Shown here: positions 46,333-49,120 of the stretch, in pieces | Numbering within the stretch: position 1 is the first letter of the stretch | How the letters are laid out: each line of letters opens with the position of its first letter | The notes under the pieces: model-generated | Databases searched by the model: none | Seen by the model: the letters and a program-made list of their open reading frames with translations, nothing else | Told to the model about the DNA's origin: nothing | Position numbers and translations under genes: made by a program | Source: Gemmobacter megaterium | Lineage (GTDB): Bacteria; Pseudomonadota; Alphaproteobacteria; Rhodobacterales; Rhodobacteraceae | Direction of reading: 5' to 3' | Length of the DNA stretch: 49,120 bases | Assembly: GCF_900156815.1 (NCBI RefSeq) | Contig: NZ_FTOT01000013.1 | Coordinates: 1 to 49,120, forward strand

Positions 46333-46926
46333 ATGAGGAATACTATACTCAATCGGCGCCAGGTGATGACACTGGCAGGAGGCGGTTTGGTTTCTTTGAG
46401 CGCAAGCACCTCTCTTGCCCAAAGCTTTGTTGGTGAGATCGAGGCCGATGCCGCCACACGCGTCCGGCGCAATACCATGGCGTTCCGGACCGTGCAGTGG
46501 CGCGACCATTTCGACAGCCTGAGACACGGGGCGATCATCTGCGACAGCGACTCTCGCGCTGTTCACTTCTGGTCGCAGGACGAAGCCACGTATCTGGTCT
46601 TCCCGTGCTCGGGACCGATGACCGAGGAATTCACCCGTCGCGGCCGCACGGAGATCGTGCTCAAGCGCATGCATCCGACATGGATACCGACCCCGAGCAT
46701 GCGCCAACGCGACCCGACGCTGCCGGCAATAGTGCACCCGGGACCGGACAACCCGCTGGGAACGCGCGCGCTGAACCTGTCCTGGCAATACTACCGCATC
46801 CACGGGATCGACAATGTAGCCAAGATCGGCCGACGGGCCTCGAACGGTTGCTTCGGTCTATACAACCATCACGTTGAGCAACTTTATGACCTGGTCCGCG
46901 TCGGAACCCAGGTCGTCGTACTTTAG
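46333..46926 (+). CDS. L,D-transpeptidase (YkuD) family protein, exported
   Basis: 197 residues from ATG at 46333. Signal (Tat-like RRQVMTLAGGGLVSLSAS) and a YkuD domain with YRIHGIDNVAKIGRRASNGC, which supplies the HG and S-x-G-C catalytic motif, followed by FGLYNHHVEQLYDLV. Such enzymes make 3-3 cross-links or attach proteins to peptidoglycan. Copper inhibits some L,D-transpeptidases, which may explain its place in a copper cluster, but that is inference. It starts about 60 bases after the cytochrome gene. Confidence 0.9.
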   Translation: MRNTILNRRQVMTLAGGGLVSLSASTSLAQSFVGEIEADAATRVRRNTMAFRTVQWRDHFDSLRHGAIICDSDSRAVHFWSQDEATYLVFPCSGPMTEEFTRRGRTEIVLKRMHPTWIPTPSMRQRDPTLPAIVHPGPDNPLGTRALNLSWQYYRIHGIDNVAKIGRRASNGCFGLYNHHVEQLYDLVRVGTQVVVL

Positions 46927-46930
46927 GACC

Positions 46931-47347
46931 ATGAGGACCCTTCGCGTAGCGTTGCTCGCCATACCACTCGCCCTGGTTGCGGCAACGGTGGCGGCGTTCC
47001 TGGTCTTCGGCCTTTCGGGCGAACGGGAGCCCGGCTCCACCGGGTCTGCCCGAGCAGTGGATGTCGCCGGCGGTCGCCTTCTGGTCGCAGTGGAGGATGG
47101 TCAGGCATATGCCTTCGAGATCACCGTAAGGTTCGAAAGCGACGAGGGCAGCAACGACGCGACGCTCATTCAACCAAGTGTATCAATGACCATGGTCGGC
47201 CACGACATGGGGCGGACGCCGGTGCAAATGCTCCGCCGATCCGACGGCTCCTGGAGGGGAGCCGGCACCTTTTCCATGGGCGGGCGATGGCGCTTCCAGA
47301 TCGCCTTCGACGGCGAAATCGTCCGGTTGGACCATACTGCTCGATAA
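46931..47347 (+). CDS. FixH/CopC-like membrane-anchored periplasmic protein
   Basis: 138 residues, ATG five bases after the previous stop. One N-terminal membrane segment (ALLAIPLALVAATVAAFLVF), then an Ig-like beta domain: RFESDEGSNDATLIQPSVSM, MTMVGHDMGRTPVQM, GAGTFSMGGRWRFQIAF. The MTMVGHDM stretch, with Met and His, could bind copper. Domains like this (FixH, YtkA, CopC-like) occur with copper delivery to oxidases. Family assignment is from pattern only. Confidence 0.65.
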   Translation: MRTLRVALLAIPLALVAATVAAFLVFGLSGEREPGSTGSARAVDVAGGRLLVAVEDGQAYAFEITVRFESDEGSNDATLIQPSVSMTMVGHDMGRTPVQMLRRSDGSWRGAGTFSMGGRWRFQIAFDGEIVRLDHTAR

Positions 47348-47356
47348 GGAAATGTA

Positions 47357-47812
47357 ATGTCGGTTAAAGAATCGATCTGGTTCTGGCCGCAAGTATGGCA
47401 CCCGTTCCTGCGCGGTTGGTTGGGCGCAGTGCTTGTGTTCGCTTCGATGGGAACGGTTTCTGCTGTCTGGGCTAACCCGCTCTTCGTCCGGATGACGCCT
47501 GTCGGTGCGTGGGAATTTCCATCCCTGGTACTGCTCGCCGCATTGACAGGAACCTTCGTCGCTCTTCCGAGCGCCTGCGGGCTTCGGCGCGCCGCAGCAG
47601 GAGGAACGGTGGGTTTCGTCGGGATTGCCTGTCCGACCTGCAACAAGATCCTCATGCTGATCTTCGGCGGCGAAGCCCTGATGATCTGGTTCGATCCGAT
47701 GCGGCCTTACCTCACCGCCGGCGGAATCGTTGTCTTGTCCATCGCCGTATGGCGGAGATGGCGCTCATTTCACACGCGAAGAATAAACTTCCCGAACGAG
47801 GCTTCTCAATGA
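47357..47812 (+). CDS. Membrane protein with intramembrane CPTC motif
   Basis: 151 residues, four or five membrane segments. The core GFVGIACPTCNKILMLIFGG has a Cys-Pro-Thr-Cys motif at a helix start, followed by EALMIWFDPMRPYLTAGG. CPxC in membranes can bind Cu(I) or act as a thiol redox site. The stop overlaps the next start (ATGA). No named family recognised; probably part of the copper or redox system. Confidence 0.68.
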   Translation: MSVKESIWFWPQVWHPFLRGWLGAVLVFASMGTVSAVWANPLFVRMTPVGAWEFPSLVLLAALTGTFVALPSACGLRRAAAGGTVGFVGIACPTCNKILMLIFGGEALMIWFDPMRPYLTAGGIVVLSIAVWRRWRSFHTRRINFPNEASQ

Positions 47813-48534
47813 CCACTGCCACCAACTCGCCCATTACACCGTCACCATCATCTGCGAACCGGTGGCGGACACTCATGCGTCATGTCGTCGTTGTCATAAC
47901 TGCCGCAGCGCTCGTGTATGCCTTCTCGCTCGTGCATGGTCAGTGGAGCCCGATGCATCGATGGAACCGCGCTTTCGGTGATGCGGCGGTCCTGCTGCTT
48001 GCCCTGACGATGACACTTGGTGCCGCACCACGTATTTTTCGCGCATGCGCGAGATGGCTTCCTTGGCGGCGGGAACTCGGAATTTACTCGGTCGCTCTGG
48101 CCATGGTACACACGGTGATCATTCTCGACGGTTGGGTGGAATGGAACCTCATTCGCCTGTTCGGTTTCGAATATCATCCGTTCGACTTGCGATACGTGAT
48201 GCTGCAGCACGGATTCGGGCTCGCCAATGCCATTGGCATCCTCGCGCTCGGTATCGGCTTCATCCTTCTGATCACGTCCAATGATCGCGCAGTGCGCACC
48301 CTCGGCGCGGCGTCCTGGAAGACCGTCCAGATGACGGCGCTGGTCTTCTGGGCGCTGGTCGTCGCGCATACGGCCTACTTCCTCTACGCGCATTTCCTGA
48401 GCTTTCATCGGGCGACACCTGTCCCGAACCCGTTGCGGCTCCCCTTCGCAATTCTGGTCCTCGGAGTTGTAGCACTCCGGGTCTCCGCCTTCGCCAGTAC
48501 GACCCGCCATCGCCAGCGCAGGGAACCCAACTGA
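47809..48534 (+). CDS. Ferric-reductase-like transmembrane protein
   Basis: 241 residues from the ATG overlapping the preceding stop. Six membrane segments with spaced His: ALAMVHTVIILDGW, YVMLQHGFGLANAIG and ALVVAHTAYFLYAHFLSFH, the arrangement of heme-b ligands in the ferric-reductase/MsrQ superfamily. It probably carries b-type heme and moves electrons across or within the membrane; the partner is unknown. Its coupling to the CPTC protein suggests a shared redox pathway. Confidence 0.75.
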   Translation: MTTATNSPITPSPSSANRWRTLMRHVVVVITAAALVYAFSLVHGQWSPMHRWNRAFGDAAVLLLALTMTLGAAPRIFRACARWLPWRRELGIYSVALAMVHTVIILDGWVEWNLIRLFGFEYHPFDLRYVMLQHGFGLANAIGILALGIGFILLITSNDRAVRTLGAASWKTVQMTALVFWALVVAHTAYFLYAHFLSFHRATPVPNPLRLPFAILVLGVVALRVSAFASTTRHRQRREPN

Positions 48535-48657
48535 TGAACCACTGGTAGTTCCCTTCCGTGCTCCTTTACAGCAAGCAAACGTGGGATGCTCGAGATTGCG
48601 CTTCGAATTGGCTTTGCCCACGCAATCCCCGCACCAGACGCGTGCGGATTTCGGACG

Positions 48658-48936
48658 CTATTCCTGGGCGCGCTGGAACTGCCCGTACTGTTCAGTAACC
48701 TCTCGTGCTTCAACAAACGCCCTTGCGCGTTCCTCGTCAAGGCAGCGGAAATAGGTCTGGACCTCAGCGATGTAGGTCTCGAAGTCCGCGCGGAGCAGAT
48801 CGGCGTAGCGGCGCATGTCTTCGCGTGATTGCGGCAGGAAGGGGCGTTCGGGGGCAAGACAGGGTGCAGCCACAGCGGCTTGCGCCGGTGTCGCCACGAT
48901 CATCATCGCAAGAATAGCGTTGCGTGCACATGACAT
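48658..48936 (-). CDS. Exported hypothetical protein
   Basis: 92 residues. Signal peptide MSCARNAILAMMIVATPAQA, then a short helical domain APCLAPERPFLPQSREDMRR...YFRCLDEERARAF with two Cys that may pair. I believe similar proteins occur in Rhodobacterales but know no function. It is convergent with the ferric-reductase-like gene, 120 bases away. Confidence 0.7.
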   Translation of the reverse strand: MSCARNAILAMMIVATPAQAAVAAPCLAPERPFLPQSREDMRRYADLLRADFETYIAEVQTYFRCLDEERARAFVEAREVTEQYGQFQRAQE

Positions 48937-49120
48937 GTGCAGGGCAAAACTCCTTTTGCGCCTTTAATGTTGCAATCTCGTCCTGTAGCACCGTTATCAG
49001 AGCAAGGCGATTTTCGTCAAGTCGGTATTATTGCCTTGCTATCGTTCATGTTGTCTCGTATCGACCGCGGTGTTACGACCCCGCGGGCCGATGCTGCACC
49101 CCAGGCAGGAAAGGACTGAA
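48937..49120. other. Right end of the window, no supported gene
   Basis: 184 bases upstream of the small exported-protein gene, probably including its promoter on the minus strand. An open plus-strand frame runs through it but lacks coding character and a ribosome-binding site. Confidence 0.4.

Noticed and set aside
48937..49119. 60-codon plus-strand frame at the right edge
   Set aside because: No ribosome-binding site, no recognisable motif and overlap with the likely promoter of the minus-strand gene.

Overview
The window looks like part of a repABC-type plasmid (or plasmid-derived replicon) of an alphaproteobacterium, most likely Rhodobacterales/Rhodobacteraceae. The evidence is high GC, a minus-strand repA-repB-repC operon with an antisense RNA gene between repB and repC, three copies of a perfect CTTGACCGCGGTCAAG palindrome around it, a large plasmid ParB-like protein, toxin-antitoxin genes, a serine recombinase and several insertion sequences. 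No rRNA, tRNA or CRISPR array was seen. Identifications rest on reading the sequence and on family knowledge; no database search was possible.

Layout. 1-9.3 kb: an IS end, an H-NS-like gene, then an ion-transport and stress block (Na+/H+-type antiporter with a cyclic-nucleotide-binding domain, tandem-domain universal stress protein, SLC13-type permease with TrkA-C domains, type II P-type ATPase). 9.5-17.2 kb: plasmid maintenance (small leader-controlled ORF, hypothetical gene, ParB-like protein, an IS5/IS427-type element sitting in the last codons of repC, then repC, the antisense RNA, repB and repA). 17.4-25.9 kb: accessory genes (serine recombinase, DUF1612/RHE_PE00001-like HTH protein, parDE, Fic protein, HTH antitoxin whose PIN partner is broken by an IS110/IS1111-type element, winged-helix protein, exported hypothetical). 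26.0-27.2 kb: ssb and a second H-NS-like gene. 27.3-49 kb: a metal-resistance island with chrBA (chromate), cueR-copA with a copZ-like gene on a divergent MerR-type promoter pair, and a large copper gene set.

The copper set has two facing parts. On the minus strand, from 42.9 down to 34.6 kb, are a CuA-bearing oxidase subunit II, a heme-copper-oxidase-like subunit I, a small membrane protein, a second copper ATPase, DUF2933, a Tat-exported beta-propeller protein, a Met-rich periplasmic protein, a tiny membrane peptide, DUF302 and two membrane proteins. On the plus strand, from 43.8 to 48.5 kb, are a Cys-rich exported protein, a Tat-exported multicopper oxidase, cytochrome c, an L,D-transpeptidase-like protein, a FixH/CopC-like protein, a CPTC-motif membrane protein and a ferric-reductase-like membrane protein. 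A perfect FNR-type box lies in the divergent region between them.

The most unusual item is the oxidase-like pair at 40.5-42.9 kb. Its subunit II keeps all CuA ligands. Its subunit I follows the ba3 oxidase ligand spacing almost exactly but has Tyr in place of the high-spin-heme His and of one CuB His. Together with the multicopper oxidase and two c-type cytochromes this suggests a periplasmic, copper-linked electron-transfer system that is not an ordinary oxidase; this function is inference.
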